From positions 1 through 64,000 of the forward strand of contig JAZLGR010000028.1 in assembly GCA_045616445.1 (NCBI GenBank): a DNA stretch of 64,000 bases, written 5' to 3'. Below the pieces are notes generated by a model. The model saw only the letters and a list, made by a program, of their open reading frames with translations. It was not told where the DNA came from and did not search any database. The DNA comes from Fimousia sp045616445 (GTDB taxonomy: Bacteria > Bacillota > Clostridia > Lachnospirales > Lachnospiraceae). Position numbers and translations under genes: made by a program. Below are positions 16,648 to 26,429 of this stretch, piece after piece (within the stretch, counting starts at the first letter, position 1; each line of letters begins with the position of its first letter).

Positions 16648-18255
16648 ATGGTTAAATATGTATTTGTAACAGGCGGTGTTGTATCCGGCCTGGGAAAAGG
16701 AATTACTGCAGCTTCTTTAGGAAGACTGTTAAAAGCCAGAGGCTATCATGTGACCATGCAGAAATTTGATCCATACATCAATATGGACCCGGGAACCATG
16801 AATCCAATCCAGCACGGAGAAGTATTCGTTACCGAAGATGGCGTGGAGACAGATTTGGACCTTGGTCACTATGAACGCTTTATCAATGAAAATTTAGATT
16901 ATAACTCCAATGTGACCACCGGAAAGATCTACTGGAAGGTGTTAAATAAAGAACGTCACGGTGATTATGGCGGGGGAACCGTACAGGTCATCCCACACAT
17001 CACCAATGAAATCAAGGATCGCTTCTACAAAGCCAAATCCCCAGATGAAGACACCATCTCCATTATTGAGATTGGCGGAACTGTAGGAGATATCGAAAGT
17101 CAGCCATTCCTTGAAGCCATCAGACAGTTCCAGCTCGAAAAAGGAAGAGAGAACGCCATCATGATTCAGGTTACCTTAATTCCATACCTGAAGGCATCTG
17201 GTGAGATGAAGACAAAACCAACTCAGATGAGTGTAAAGAACTTACAGAGTATGGGAATCTGGCCTGACATCTTAGTGTGCCGTTCCGATTATCCGATCGA
17301 TGACGGCATGAGAGAGAAGATTTCCCTTTTCTGTAACGTGAAGAAGGAGCATGTGCTTCAGAACTTAGATGCTCAGTCCTTATATGAAGTGCCATTGATG
17401 ATGGAAGAAGAAAAGCTTGCCAATGCAGTATGTGAATGCCTCCGCATTCCATGTCCGGAACCGGATCTGACTGAATGGACCAAGATTGTGGAAGATTTCC
17501 ATCATCCAAAGGAAGAAGTTACCATTGGTCTCGTTGGCAAATACGTCACTCTCCATGACGCCTATCTCAGTGTGGTTGAAGCACTTGCCCACGGCGGGAT
17601 TGCTCATAAAACAAAGGTAAATATCAGATGGATCGATTCCGAAGAAGTATCAGCAGATACTGTAGATGAGATGTTAGGAGATTTAGACGGCATCTTAGTA
17701 CCTGGCGGATTCGGACTTCGCGGCATTGAAGGCAAGATCGAGGCAATCAGATTTGCCAGAGAAAAACAGATTCCATTCCTGGGATTATGCCTTGGTATGC
17801 AGCTTGCCATCGTGGAATTTGCCAGAAATGTAATTGGCTTTGAAGATGCAGCCAGTATCGAATTTGCACCGGAAACCACCCATCCAGTGATCAACTTACT
17901 TCCAGATCAGGAAAATGTGGAAAATATCGGTGGAACCCTACGACTTGGTGCTTATCCTTGTAAGGTAAAAGCTGGCTCAAAAGCATTTGACGTATATGGA
18001 AAAGAATTGATCTCCGAGCGACACAGACATCGCTACGAAGTAAACAATGAATATAGAAAAGCTCTAGAAGAAGGTGGAATGACATTATCCGGCATTTCAC
18101 CGGATGGAAGAATCGTTGAGATGGTGGAAATCACCGATCATCCATATTATATCGCCACTCAGGCGCATCCGGAATTCAAATCAAGACCTGACGTTCCACA
18201 TCCATTATTCAAAGGTCTTGTACATGCAGCGTTAAGCTACAAAGGGAGGAAATAA
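16648..18255 (+). CDS. pyrG: CTP synthase
   Basis: 535 residues, standard length. It aminates UTP to CTP using glutamine and ATP. The amidoligase domain (1-267) has VFVTGGVVSGLGKG, the DPYINMDPGTMNP loop and EIGGTVGDIES. The glutamine amidotransferase domain (about 285-535) has PGGFGLRG, the nucleophile Cys in GLCLGMQ and the AHPEFKSRP histidine-glutamate. AGGAGAAAAGA precedes the ATG. It sits between carB and gltB, linking pyrimidine and glutamate formation through shared use of glutamine. The gltB ribosome site lies in its last codons. Confidence 0.97.
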   Translation: MVKYVFVTGGVVSGLGKGITAASLGRLLKARGYHVTMQKFDPYINMDPGTMNPIQHGEVFVTEDGVETDLDLGHYERFINENLDYNSNVTTGKIYWKVLNKERHGDYGGGTVQVIPHITNEIKDRFYKAKSPDEDTISIIEIGGTVGDIESQPFLEAIRQFQLEKGRENAIMIQVTLIPYLKASGEMKTKPTQMSVKNLQSMGIWPDILVCRSDYPIDDGMREKISLFCNVKKEHVLQNLDAQSLYEVPLMMEEEKLANAVCECLRIPCPEPDLTEWTKIVEDFHHPKEEVTIGLVGKYVTLHDAYLSVVEALAHGGIAHKTKVNIRWIDSEEVSADTVDEMLGDLDGILVPGGFGLRGIEGKIEAIRFAREKQIPFLGLCLGMQLAIVEFARNVIGFEDAASIEFAPETTHPVINLLPDQENVENIGGTLRLGAYPCKVKAGSKAFDVYGKELISERHRHRYEVNNEYRKALEEGGMTLSGISPDGRIVEMVEITDHPYYIATQAHPEFKSRPDVPHPLFKGLVHAALSYKGRK

Positions 18256-18257
18256 GA

Positions 18258-21200
18258 ATGAAAAACAGATATCAGTCCAAGCTTTATCATCCGTCCTTCG
18301 AACATGATAACTGCGGTATCGGTGCAGTCATCAACATGAACGGAATCAAAAGCCACGACATAGTTGCAGATGCTCTTAGCATCGTTGAAAATTTAGAACA
18401 TCGAGCAGGAAAAGACGCAGAAGGAAAAACAGGTGACGGTGTTGGTATTCTCACCCAGATTTCCCATCGATTCTTTAGCAAAGTCTGCCATGATTTAGGC
18501 ATCGCCATCGGTGGAGAAAGAGAATATGGCGTTGGTATGTTCTTCCTGCCACAGAACGAGCTTCAAATGCGTCAGGCAAAGAAGATGTTCGAAGTAATCG
18601 TAGAAAAAGAAGGCCTGAAATTCTTAGGCTGGAGAGATGTGGCTGTTGTACCGGAAGTACTCGGTGCAAAGGCAAGAGAATGTATGCCAGTGATCGCACA
18701 GGCATTTGTCAAACGTCCATCTTCCGCAGTAACAGACTTGGAATTCGACCGCAAATTATATATCATCCGACGCGTATTTGAACAGAGTAATGATAATACA
18801 TACGTTTGTTGTTTATCTTGTAGAACAATTGTATACAAAGGTATGTTCTTAGTAGATCAGCTCCGTACGTTCTTTACAGATTTACAGGATCCGGATTATG
18901 ATTCTGCCATCGCTATGGTACATTCAAGATTCTCTACTAACACAAATCCAAGCTGGAACCGTGCACATCCGAACAGAATGCTGGTTCACAACGGAGAAAT
19001 CAATACCATCAAGGGTAATGTGGACAAGATGCTTGCCCGTGAAGAAACCATGTTTACTGACAAATTCTCCGATGAAGATATGACCAGAGTGCTTCCTGTT
19101 ATCCCTTCCGAAGGCTCTGACTCTTCCATGCTTGATAATACTTTGGAATTCCTTGTGATGAGCGGTATGGATCTGCCACTTGCAGCAACCATCATGATTC
19201 CAGAACCATGGGCACACAACGATACCATTTCCCAGGAAAGAAGAGATTTCTATCAGTATTATGCAACCATGATGGAACCTTGGGACGGTCCGGCTTCCAT
19301 TCTGTTCTCCGATGGGGATGTTATGGGTGCCATCTTAGACCGTAATGGTCTTCGTCCATCCAGATACTACGTAATGGATGACGGCAGACTGATCCTTTCC
19401 TCTGAAGTTGGTGTGTTAGATCTTGATGAAGCACACATCTTACAGAAGGAAAGACTTCATCCAGGTAAGATGCTCTTAGTTGATACAGTAAACCGCTGTA
19501 TCCTTCAGGATGAAGAAATCAAAGAAAAATATGCGTTAAAGGAACCTTATGGAGAATGGTTAGATTCCAACTTAATTTCCTTAAGAGAGCTTCGTATTCC
19601 GAATGCTAAGATTCCTTCCTATACAGATGAGGAACGTGCAAAGCTTCAGATGGCATTTGGCTATACCTATGAAGATTATCGCGAAGGCATCCGCAACATG
19701 GCGTTAAATGGTTCCGAACACATCGGCGCTATGGGTGTAGATACACCGATCGCAGCTTTATCCGGTCAGTATCAGCCATTATTCTATTATTTTAAACAGT
19801 TATTTGCCCAAGTAACCAATCCACCGATCGACGCAGTGCGTGAGAAAATCGTAACCTCCACCACAGTATACATCGGAAAGAACGGTAACCTTTTAGAAGA
19901 ACGTCCAGAAAACTGTCATATGATCAAGATCGATAATCCAATCATCTCCGATCACGATTTATTAAAGATCAAGCATATGAAGAAGGACGGCTTTAAGGTG
20001 GAAGAAGTATCCACACTTTATTATAAATCCACTCCGATCAAACGTGTGCTTGATAACCTGTTCGTACATATTGATAAGGCGTACAGAGACGGTGCCAATG
20101 TCATCATCTTATCCGACCGCGGTATGGATGAAAACCGTGTGGCACTGCCTTCTTTACTTGCAGTGGCAGCAGTGCACAAATATCTGGTAGACACAAAGAA
20201 ATGTACTGCCATGTCCCTGATCTTAGAATCCGGAGAACCAAGGGAAGTACACCACTTTGCAACCTTACTTGGTTTTGGTGCAAGTGCGGTAAACCCTTAT
20301 CTTGCACACTCCTGTATCGATGAATTATGTAAGAATGATCTTTTAGAAAAAGACTATTATGCAGCAGTACAGGATTATGACCGTGCAATCTTATCCGGTA
20401 TCGTAAAAATCGCTTCCAAGATGGGTATCTCCACCATTCAGTCCTACCAGGGCAGCAAGATCTTCGAAGCAATCGGTATTTCCCAGGATGTCATCGACAA
20501 ATATTTTACTGGCGTAGTCAGCCGTGTCGGTGGTATTACGTTACAGGATATTGCAGAAAACACAGACAGACAGCATTCAAAAGCATTTGACCCACTGGGA
20601 CTGAACACTGAGCTTACCATCGCTTCCATGGGTCGTCACAAGATGCGTGCGCAGGGTGAAAAACACAGATACAATCCTCAGACCATCCATATGCTTCAGA
20701 TGGCAACCAGAGAAGGGGATTATAATAAATTTAAACAGTATACAGCCATGGTTGACAAAGAAGAAACCGGCTATTTACGAAGCCTGATGGATTTCAACTA
20801 TCCAGAACAGGGCATCGAATTAAGCGAAGTTGAAAGCGCAGAAGAGATCGTAAAACGTTTCAAAACTGGTGCCATGTCCTATGGTTCCATCTCTGAAGAA
20901 GCACACCAGGCACTGGCACTTGCCATGAACAAGCTTCATGGTAAATCCAACTCCGGTGAAGGTGGAGAAAGTGATGAACGATTAGAATCTGCAGGCAAAA
21001 AGAATGACAGAAGCTCCGCAATCAAACAGGTAGCCAGCGGACGTTTTGGTGTAACCAGCAGATACTTAGTCAGCGCAAGAGAAATTCAGATCAAGATGGC
21101 ACAGGGTGCAAAACCAGGGGAAGGTGGACATCTGCCAGCGAAAAAGGTATATCCTTGGATCGCAAAGACAAGACATTCCACACCTGGGGTTAGCTTAATC

Positions 21201-22796
21201 TCCCCACCACCACACCACGATATCTATTCCATCGAGGATTTGGCGCAGCTCATCTACGACCTGAAAAATGCCAATAAGAATGCTCGTATTTCCGTAAAAT
21301 TAGTATCCGAAGCTGGTGTTGGTACGGTAGCAGCAGGTGTAGCTAAAGCAGGTGCGCAGGTTGTACTCATTTCCGGTTATGACGGCGGTACTGGTGCAGC
21401 GCCACTTTCTTCCATTCATAATGCAGGTCTTCCTTGGGAACTCGGTCTTGCTGAAGCACATCAGACATTGATCCAGAATGGTCTTCGTTCCAAGGTTATG
21501 ATCGAAACCGATGGTAAATTAATGAGTGGTCGTGACGTAGCCATCGCAGCAATGCTCGGTGCAGAAGAATTCGGTTTTGCTACTGCTCCGCTGGTAGTAC
21601 TTGGCTGTGTTATGATGCGAGTGTGTAACTTAGATACCTGTCCAATGGGTATTGCAACACAGAATCCGGAACTTCGTAAACGTTTCATCGGTAAACCGGA
21701 ATATGTGGAAAACTTCATGTTATTCATCGCAGAAGAGCTTCGTGAATACATGGCAAAATTAGGCGTTCGTACCATCGAAGAGCTGGTTGGACGTTCCGAT
21801 TTATTAAAGAAAAAAGATAATCTCACAGGAGTTGCTGCCAAGATTGACCTTTCCGGTATTCTTGCGCCTACTCCAGATGAAAAATCCAGCTTCAACCCAG
21901 AAGATATCTACAATTTCGAACTGGAAAAAACTGTGGATGAAGCAGTATTATTAAAGAATAAAGATGTACAGGCAGCAATCACCAAAGGACGTAAAAAGAC
22001 GGTAAATGTGACCATCACCAATACAGACCGTGCCTTTGGTACACTGGTTGGCGCAGAAATTACAAGAAAACATAAAGATGGACTTCCAGAAGATACATTG
22101 ACAGTAGAATGTCAGGGTGCCGGTGGACAGAGCTTTGGTGCATTTATTCCAAAGGGACTGACCTTATCCTTAACAGGCGACACCAACGACTACTTCGGAA
22201 AGGGTCTTTCCGGTGGTAAGCTGATCGTCAAAGCACCAAAGGAAGCTGCTTATGAAGCAGAAGAGAATATCGTAGCAGGTAATGTTGCCCTCTACGGAGC
22301 AACTTCCGGTGAAGCTTACATCGCTGGTATGGCTGGTGAACGTTTCTGTGTACGTAACTCCGGTGCTTATGCTGTAGTAGAAGGTGTGGGCGAACACGGC
22401 TGTGAGTACATGACCGGTGGACGTGCTGTTGTACTTGGACCAACAGGCAAGAACTTTGCAGCTGGTATGAGTGGCGGTATCGTATACGTCCTTGATGAAA
22501 ACAGCAAATTATATCGTAACTTAAATAAAGAACTGGTATTAATGGAAAAAATCACATCCAAGATTGATCAGATCGAGCTTCGCGAAATGCTTGGTAAACA
22601 TGTGAAGTATACAGGCTCCGTGAAAGCGCAGAAAGTACTGGATCATTTTGAAGAATATCTTCCTAAGTTCAAGAAGATCATTCCTGCAGACTATAAGAAG
22701 CTGATGCATCTCACCAGCAAATTCGAAGAACAGGGTATGAACCGTGAACAGGCCAGCATCGAAGCATTCTACGAAAGCACTGGCACAAAGCACTAG
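18258..22796 (+). CDS. gltB: Glutamate synthase large subunit
   Basis: 1512 residues, normal for the alpha subunit. It transfers the amide of glutamine to 2-oxoglutarate, giving two glutamates, with electrons delivered through GltD. A short propeptide precedes the Ntn-type nucleophile Cys19 in DNCGIGAV. The class II amidotransferase domain covers about 19-420, then the central domain, the FMN-binding synthase domain (GEGGESDERL, VSEAGVGTVAAGVAKA, SGYDGGTGAAPLSS) and cluster-binding cysteines (GCVMMRVCNLDTCPMG). The beta-helix GXGXG domain is at the C-terminus. The start lies 2 bases after pyrG; GGGAGG is within the pyrG tail. Confidence 0.97.
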   Translation: MKNRYQSKLYHPSFEHDNCGIGAVINMNGIKSHDIVADALSIVENLEHRAGKDAEGKTGDGVGILTQISHRFFSKVCHDLGIAIGGEREYGVGMFFLPQNELQMRQAKKMFEVIVEKEGLKFLGWRDVAVVPEVLGAKARECMPVIAQAFVKRPSSAVTDLEFDRKLYIIRRVFEQSNDNTYVCCLSCRTIVYKGMFLVDQLRTFFTDLQDPDYDSAIAMVHSRFSTNTNPSWNRAHPNRMLVHNGEINTIKGNVDKMLAREETMFTDKFSDEDMTRVLPVIPSEGSDSSMLDNTLEFLVMSGMDLPLAATIMIPEPWAHNDTISQERRDFYQYYATMMEPWDGPASILFSDGDVMGAILDRNGLRPSRYYVMDDGRLILSSEVGVLDLDEAHILQKERLHPGKMLLVDTVNRCILQDEEIKEKYALKEPYGEWLDSNLISLRELRIPNAKIPSYTDEERAKLQMAFGYTYEDYREGIRNMALNGSEHIGAMGVDTPIAALSGQYQPLFYYFKQLFAQVTNPPIDAVREKIVTSTTVYIGKNGNLLEERPENCHMIKIDNPIISDHDLLKIKHMKKDGFKVEEVSTLYYKSTPIKRVLDNLFVHIDKAYRDGANVIILSDRGMDENRVALPSLLAVAAVHKYLVDTKKCTAMSLILESGEPREVHHFATLLGFGASAVNPYLAHSCIDELCKNDLLEKDYYAAVQDYDRAILSGIVKIASKMGISTIQSYQGSKIFEAIGISQDVIDKYFTGVVSRVGGITLQDIAENTDRQHSKAFDPLGLNTELTIASMGRHKMRAQGEKHRYNPQTIHMLQMATREGDYNKFKQYTAMVDKEETGYLRSLMDFNYPEQGIELSEVESAEEIVKRFKTGAMSYGSISEEAHQALALAMNKLHGKSNSGEGGESDERLESAGKKNDRSSAIKQVASGRFGVTSRYLVSAREIQIKMAQGAKPGEGGHLPAKKVYPWIAKTRHSTPGVSLISPPPHHDIYSIEDLAQLIYDLKNANKNARISVKLVSEAGVGTVAAGVAKAGAQVVLISGYDGGTGAAPLSSIHNAGLPWELGLAEAHQTLIQNGLRSKVMIETDGKLMSGRDVAIAAMLGAEEFGFATAPLVVLGCVMMRVCNLDTCPMGIATQNPELRKRFIGKPEYVENFMLFIAEELREYMAKLGVRTIEELVGRSDLLKKKDNLTGVAAKIDLSGILAPTPDEKSSFNPEDIYNFELEKTVDEAVLLKNKDVQAAITKGRKKTVNVTITNTDRAFGTLVGAEITRKHKDGLPEDTLTVECQGAGGQSFGAFIPKGLTLSLTGDTNDYFGKGLSGGKLIVKAPKEAAYEAEENIVAGNVALYGATSGEAYIAGMAGERFCVRNSGAYAVVEGVGEHGCEYMTGGRAVVLGPTGKNFAAGMSGGIVYVLDENSKLYRNLNKELVLMEKITSKIDQIELREMLGKHVKYTGSVKAQKVLDHFEEYLPKFKKIIPADYKKLMHLTSKFEEQGMNREQASIEAFYESTGTKH

Positions 22797-22813
22797 GAAG
22801 GAGGAGATAGAAA

Positions 22814-24322
22814 ATGGGAAAAGCAACAGGATTTTTAGAATTTGATAGAAAAGATGGAAAAATCACACCTCCTGAGCAGAGAATTACTAATTTTAATGAA
22901 TTTCATGATTTATTAGACAAACAGGAACAGCAGCTTCAGGGCGGCAGATGTATGGAATGTGGTGTTCCATTCTGCCAGGCAGGTACCATGATCGCAGGTA
23001 TGGCTTCCGGCTGTCCTCTCCACAATCTGGTACCAGAACTTAACGACCTGGTATACCATGGCAACTTTGAACAGGCTTACAAGCGTCTGAGCATCACACA
23101 CAGCTTCCCGGAATTTACTTCCCGTGTGTGTCCTGCCCTTTGTGAAAATGCATGTACCTGCGGCCTTCATTCTGAACCAGTATCCACAAAAGAGAATGAA
23201 CGTACTGTCATTGAGTATGCCTTTGAGAAGGGCCTTGTGAAAGAAGAAGCACCAAAGGTTCGCACTGGCAAGAAGGTAGCTGTCATCGGAAGTGGTCCTT
23301 CTGGTCTTGCAGCTGCACAGCTGTTAAACAGACGCGGACATAGTATTACTGTCTATGAACGCAGTGACCGTGCAGGTGGACTGCTTCGCTACGGTATTCC
23401 AAATATGAAGATTGATAAGAGAGTCATTGACCGACGTATCAGCCTCATGGAAGCAGCAGGCGTGAACTTTGTATACAATGCAAATGTTGGAAAAGACATT
23501 ACAGGAGCTGAACTGATGAAACAGTATGACCGTGTGGTTCTCTGTTGTGGTGCATCCAATCCTAGAGATATCAAAGCACCGGGAAGAGACGCAGCAGGCA
23601 TCTATTTTGCAGTGGATTTCTTAAAGGAAGTCAGCAAAAAGCTGATGGATGAAGGCTATGATCATAAGAAGATCATGGCTGCAAAGGATTTCTCCTTTGG
23701 CAGTCTGAAAGGCAAACACGTCATAGTAATCGGTGGTGGGGATACCGGTAATGACTGTGTGGGAACCAGCATTCGTCTTGGCGCTGCCAATGTCATTCAG
23801 TTAGAGATGATGCCATGTCCACCAGCAGTACGATTAGATAGCAATCCATGGCCAGAATGGCCAAGAATCTTAAAGACAGATTATGGCCAGGAAGAAGCGA
23901 TCTATCAGTTTGGTTCCGACCCACGTGTATATCAGACAACGGTGACAGAATTTATCAAAGATAAAAAAGGTCATCTTTGCGGCGTGAAGACAGTGTCTCT
24001 TGCTCCTAAGAAGGATGAAAAGACAGGTCGTATGAACATGATTCCTGTGGGAGGAACAGAAAAAGAATTAAAAGCAGATCTGGTACTGATCGCTGCAGGT
24101 TTCCTTGGAAGTGAAAAGTACGTAACAGATAGCTTTGGTACAGCGATCAATGAAAGAACCAACGTAAAAACAGAAGCAGATTCCTACGCTTCCTCTGTTG
24201 CAGGGGTATTCACTGCAGGAGATATGCACAGAGGACAGTCTCTTGTTGTCTGGGCGATTGCAGAAGGACGTAATGCAGCAAAAGAAGTGGATGAATCTCT
24301 GATGGGATATACAAATTTATAA
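22814..24322 (+). CDS. gltD: Glutamate synthase small subunit
   Basis: 502 residues, close to the family's 470-495. It oxidises NAD(P)H with FAD and passes electrons over Fe-S clusters to GltB. The N-terminal cysteine groups are CMECGVPFCQAG and CPALCENACTC, the FAD motif is VIGSGPSGLAAAQLLNRRG (about 156), and the NAD(P) motif is VIVIGGGDTGNDCVGT. The C-terminal flavin motif is FTAGDMHRGQSLVVWAI. GGAAGGAGGAGA is a strong ribosome site. It is the last gene of the carA-gltD run and ends at a two-way terminator. Confidence 0.96.
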   Translation: MGKATGFLEFDRKDGKITPPEQRITNFNEFHDLLDKQEQQLQGGRCMECGVPFCQAGTMIAGMASGCPLHNLVPELNDLVYHGNFEQAYKRLSITHSFPEFTSRVCPALCENACTCGLHSEPVSTKENERTVIEYAFEKGLVKEEAPKVRTGKKVAVIGSGPSGLAAAQLLNRRGHSITVYERSDRAGGLLRYGIPNMKIDKRVIDRRISLMEAAGVNFVYNANVGKDITGAELMKQYDRVVLCCGASNPRDIKAPGRDAAGIYFAVDFLKEVSKKLMDEGYDHKKIMAAKDFSFGSLKGKHVIVIGGGDTGNDCVGTSIRLGAANVIQLEMMPCPPAVRLDSNPWPEWPRILKTDYGQEEAIYQFGSDPRVYQTTVTEFIKDKKGHLCGVKTVSLAPKKDEKTGRMNMIPVGGTEKELKADLVLIAAGFLGSEKYVTDSFGTAINERTNVKTEADSYASSVAGVFTAGDMHRGQSLVVWAIAEGRNAAKEVDESLMGYTNL

Positions 24323-24360
24323 ATTATTCAAAGTACACACAACATATTGTATATGACACA

Positions 24361-24395
24361 AAAAAGGAGCTGATAGAAATATTCAGCTCCTTTTT
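24361..24395. terminator. Bidirectional terminator between gltD and the ManA-ROK gene
   Basis: 13-base stem AAAAAGGAGCTGA / TCAGCTCCTTTTT around a 9-base loop. A runs on the left and T runs on the right serve both converging genes. Confidence 0.9.
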
Positions 24396-24437
24396 GCGTA
24401 TAGAAAATTATCATTTCAAATCATATCTTATTACTAC

Positions 24438-26288
24438 TTACAGATTGGCTGCCCCGATGATACCGGCATAGCTTCCAAGGGAAGCAACTGCAATTTCCGG
24501 AACAAGTCCATTGGCTCCGCCAAAGCTGTCGGTAAGCAGCATCTCGCGAAGCGGTTCAATGATCTCACCTGCATATTCTGACATGGTTCCACCAAGTAAG
24601 ATTAGCTGAGGACGGAACATATTGACGATGTTGATGAGACCGGCTCCAAGCATCTGTTCGTACTGTTCTACGACTTCCTGCATATCGATATCGCCCTGTC
24701 TGAACAGGTCAAATACTTCGGCAAGATCCATCTCACGAGAAGTCCTCTGTTTTGCTGCACGAAGGAGGGAAGGAACAGAAGTGTATGCTTCCAAGCAGCC
24801 CTTTCTGCCACAGGTACATAATCGACCATTGACACGGATTACCTGATGGCCAACTTCACTGCCACCCATGATACCGCCTTCGAATACCTGGCCGTTTAAG
24901 ATGATTCCGCCACCGACACCGGAACCTAAGGTGAACATCACCACATCGGAGTAGTCCTTGCCGGCACCGGCAACAGCTTCTCCAAGGGCTGCACAGTCGG
25001 CATCATTGGCAATTCGTACCGGACATGGAATGACTTTTCCAAGTCGTTTGGCAAGTGGAACATCTTCCCACTTGATATTGTTGGAGTAGATGACTGAACC
25101 CTTACGACGGTCAATGGTTCCAGGAACGCCAACGCCAACCCCGATACACTGATCCAGTGGTACATGCTCTTCAGCCAGAAGATTCAGTGTCTTTTGTGCC
25201 ACGTCGTCAATGATTTGGGCAGGTAATAATCTGGTATCTGTTGGATACTTACGCACCGTGATCAGATTCTGTTGATCATCTACCAGTCCGATTTGGGTTT
25301 CAGCACTACCGATGGTAATGCCCACACGAACCGGATTGGCTTTTTCACGAATGGTAGTCAGTAAGGCATCGCAGGTACCTTCGATCTGCCAGTCGCCGCT
25401 GTCAGCCGGAAGGAAGATACTGTCTCCCTTTTGATAATCGATGGATTCCCCTTTACAGCTGATGGATCCCTCTCCGTCTAAAATTAAGATACTTAAGAAG
25501 GAAGTGGAACCCACATGACCCTGGGTACGATAGGTCAGATTACCATCTAAATTGAGTTTATCTACAGTAAAGTAATCACAGTCAGCCACATGTGGATATT
25601 CACTGCCGCTTCGAATGATCGGAGCGCGTTCGGTTACAGCAAGGGCCTTCTCGATATGAAGATCACGAAGCTTGCCATCTTTGCCCACACGGCCGTAATC
25701 GTAGATTCGATAGGTTACATTGGAATTCTGCTGGATTTCAGCAATCAATATGCCCTTTCCGATGGCATGTAAGGTGCCGGATTCGATAAAGAGAGCGTCC
25801 CCCTTCTTAACAGGAACGGCATTGAGCACCTCAAGTAAGGTGTTATTGTGGATGCGTTCCTCGAATTCTTCCTTGGAAATTGCTTCTTTAAATCCATAAT
25901 AAAGGAATGCATCCTCTGCAGCGTCTAAGATATACCACATCTCTGTCTTGCCATACTGGCCTTCATTCTGGAGGGCATATCCATTGCTTGGATGAACCTG
26001 AATGGATAAATTGTCTCTCGCATCGATAAACTTAGTAAGGATTGGGAAATCACGAAATCTTCGACAGTGGGTTCCTAATACCTTCATGCCTTCTTCATCG
26101 ATGTACTCCTGCAGGGTCTTTCCTTCATAAGGGCCATTGACAATGGTGGAGGTACCATCCGGATGACAGGAAAGCACCCAGGCTTCCGCAAGGATCGGAC
26201 CGTCGAATTCCACATTGTATTCCTCAGCAAGACGATGGCCGCCCCAGAGATAGTCTTTGCAGGCTGGTTTTAATTTTAAAATACTCAT
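24438..26288 (-). CDS. Mannose-6-phosphate isomerase fused to a ROK family sugar kinase
   Basis: 616 residues. Residues 1-318 form a class I type mannose-6-phosphate isomerase (YLWGGHRLAEE, LSIQVHPSNGYALQNE, KTEMWYI, FIESGTLHAIGKGILIAEIQQ), with zinc ligands visible in QVHP, the KTE glutamate and LHAIG. Residues about 319-616 form a ROK kinase (GITIGSAETQIGLV, GVGVPGTID, NDADCAALGE with the catalytic Asp, GVGGGIILNG, EVGHQVI and zinc site CTCGRKGCLEA). The chain could phosphorylate mannose or glucose and convert mannose-6-phosphate to fructose-6-phosphate. No stop or frameshift separates the parts. It is transcribed alone, divergent from the SNF2 gene; a TATAAT lies at 26344-26349 on the minus strand. 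Confidence 0.88.
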   Translation of the reverse strand: MSILKLKPACKDYLWGGHRLAEEYNVEFDGPILAEAWVLSCHPDGTSTIVNGPYEGKTLQEYIDEEGMKVLGTHCRRFRDFPILTKFIDARDNLSIQVHPSNGYALQNEGQYGKTEMWYILDAAEDAFLYYGFKEAISKEEFEERIHNNTLLEVLNAVPVKKGDALFIESGTLHAIGKGILIAEIQQNSNVTYRIYDYGRVGKDGKLRDLHIEKALAVTERAPIIRSGSEYPHVADCDYFTVDKLNLDGNLTYRTQGHVGSTSFLSILILDGEGSISCKGESIDYQKGDSIFLPADSGDWQIEGTCDALLTTIREKANPVRVGITIGSAETQIGLVDDQQNLITVRKYPTDTRLLPAQIIDDVAQKTLNLLAEEHVPLDQCIGVGVGVPGTIDRRKGSVIYSNNIKWEDVPLAKRLGKVIPCPVRIANDADCAALGEAVAGAGKDYSDVVMFTLGSGVGGGIILNGQVFEGGIMGGSEVGHQVIRVNGRLCTCGRKGCLEAYTSVPSLLRAAKQRTSREMDLAEVFDLFRQGDIDMQEVVEQYEQMLGAGLINIVNMFRPQLILLGGTMSEYAGEIIEPLREMLLTDSFGGANGLVPEIAVASLGSYAGIIGAANL

Positions 26289-26343
26289 GTTAAATGCTCC
26301 TTTTTATTAAATATAAGCATTCATTTTCATTATCACTTTCTCT

Positions 26344-26349
26344 ATTATA
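26344..26349 (-). promoter_or_regulatory. -10 element of the ManA-ROK gene
   Basis: Perfect TATAAT on the minus strand, 55 bases before the start codon. The -35 is not convincing. No catabolite-response-like palindrome was seen in the 141-base divergent spacer. Confidence 0.45.
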
Positions 26350-26429
26350 CAATATTGGCATTGAAGATACATTATTTTTTGATTAAAATTATAGTAGTGT
26401 AAAGAACAGATACAGATGAGGAGTCTTTT

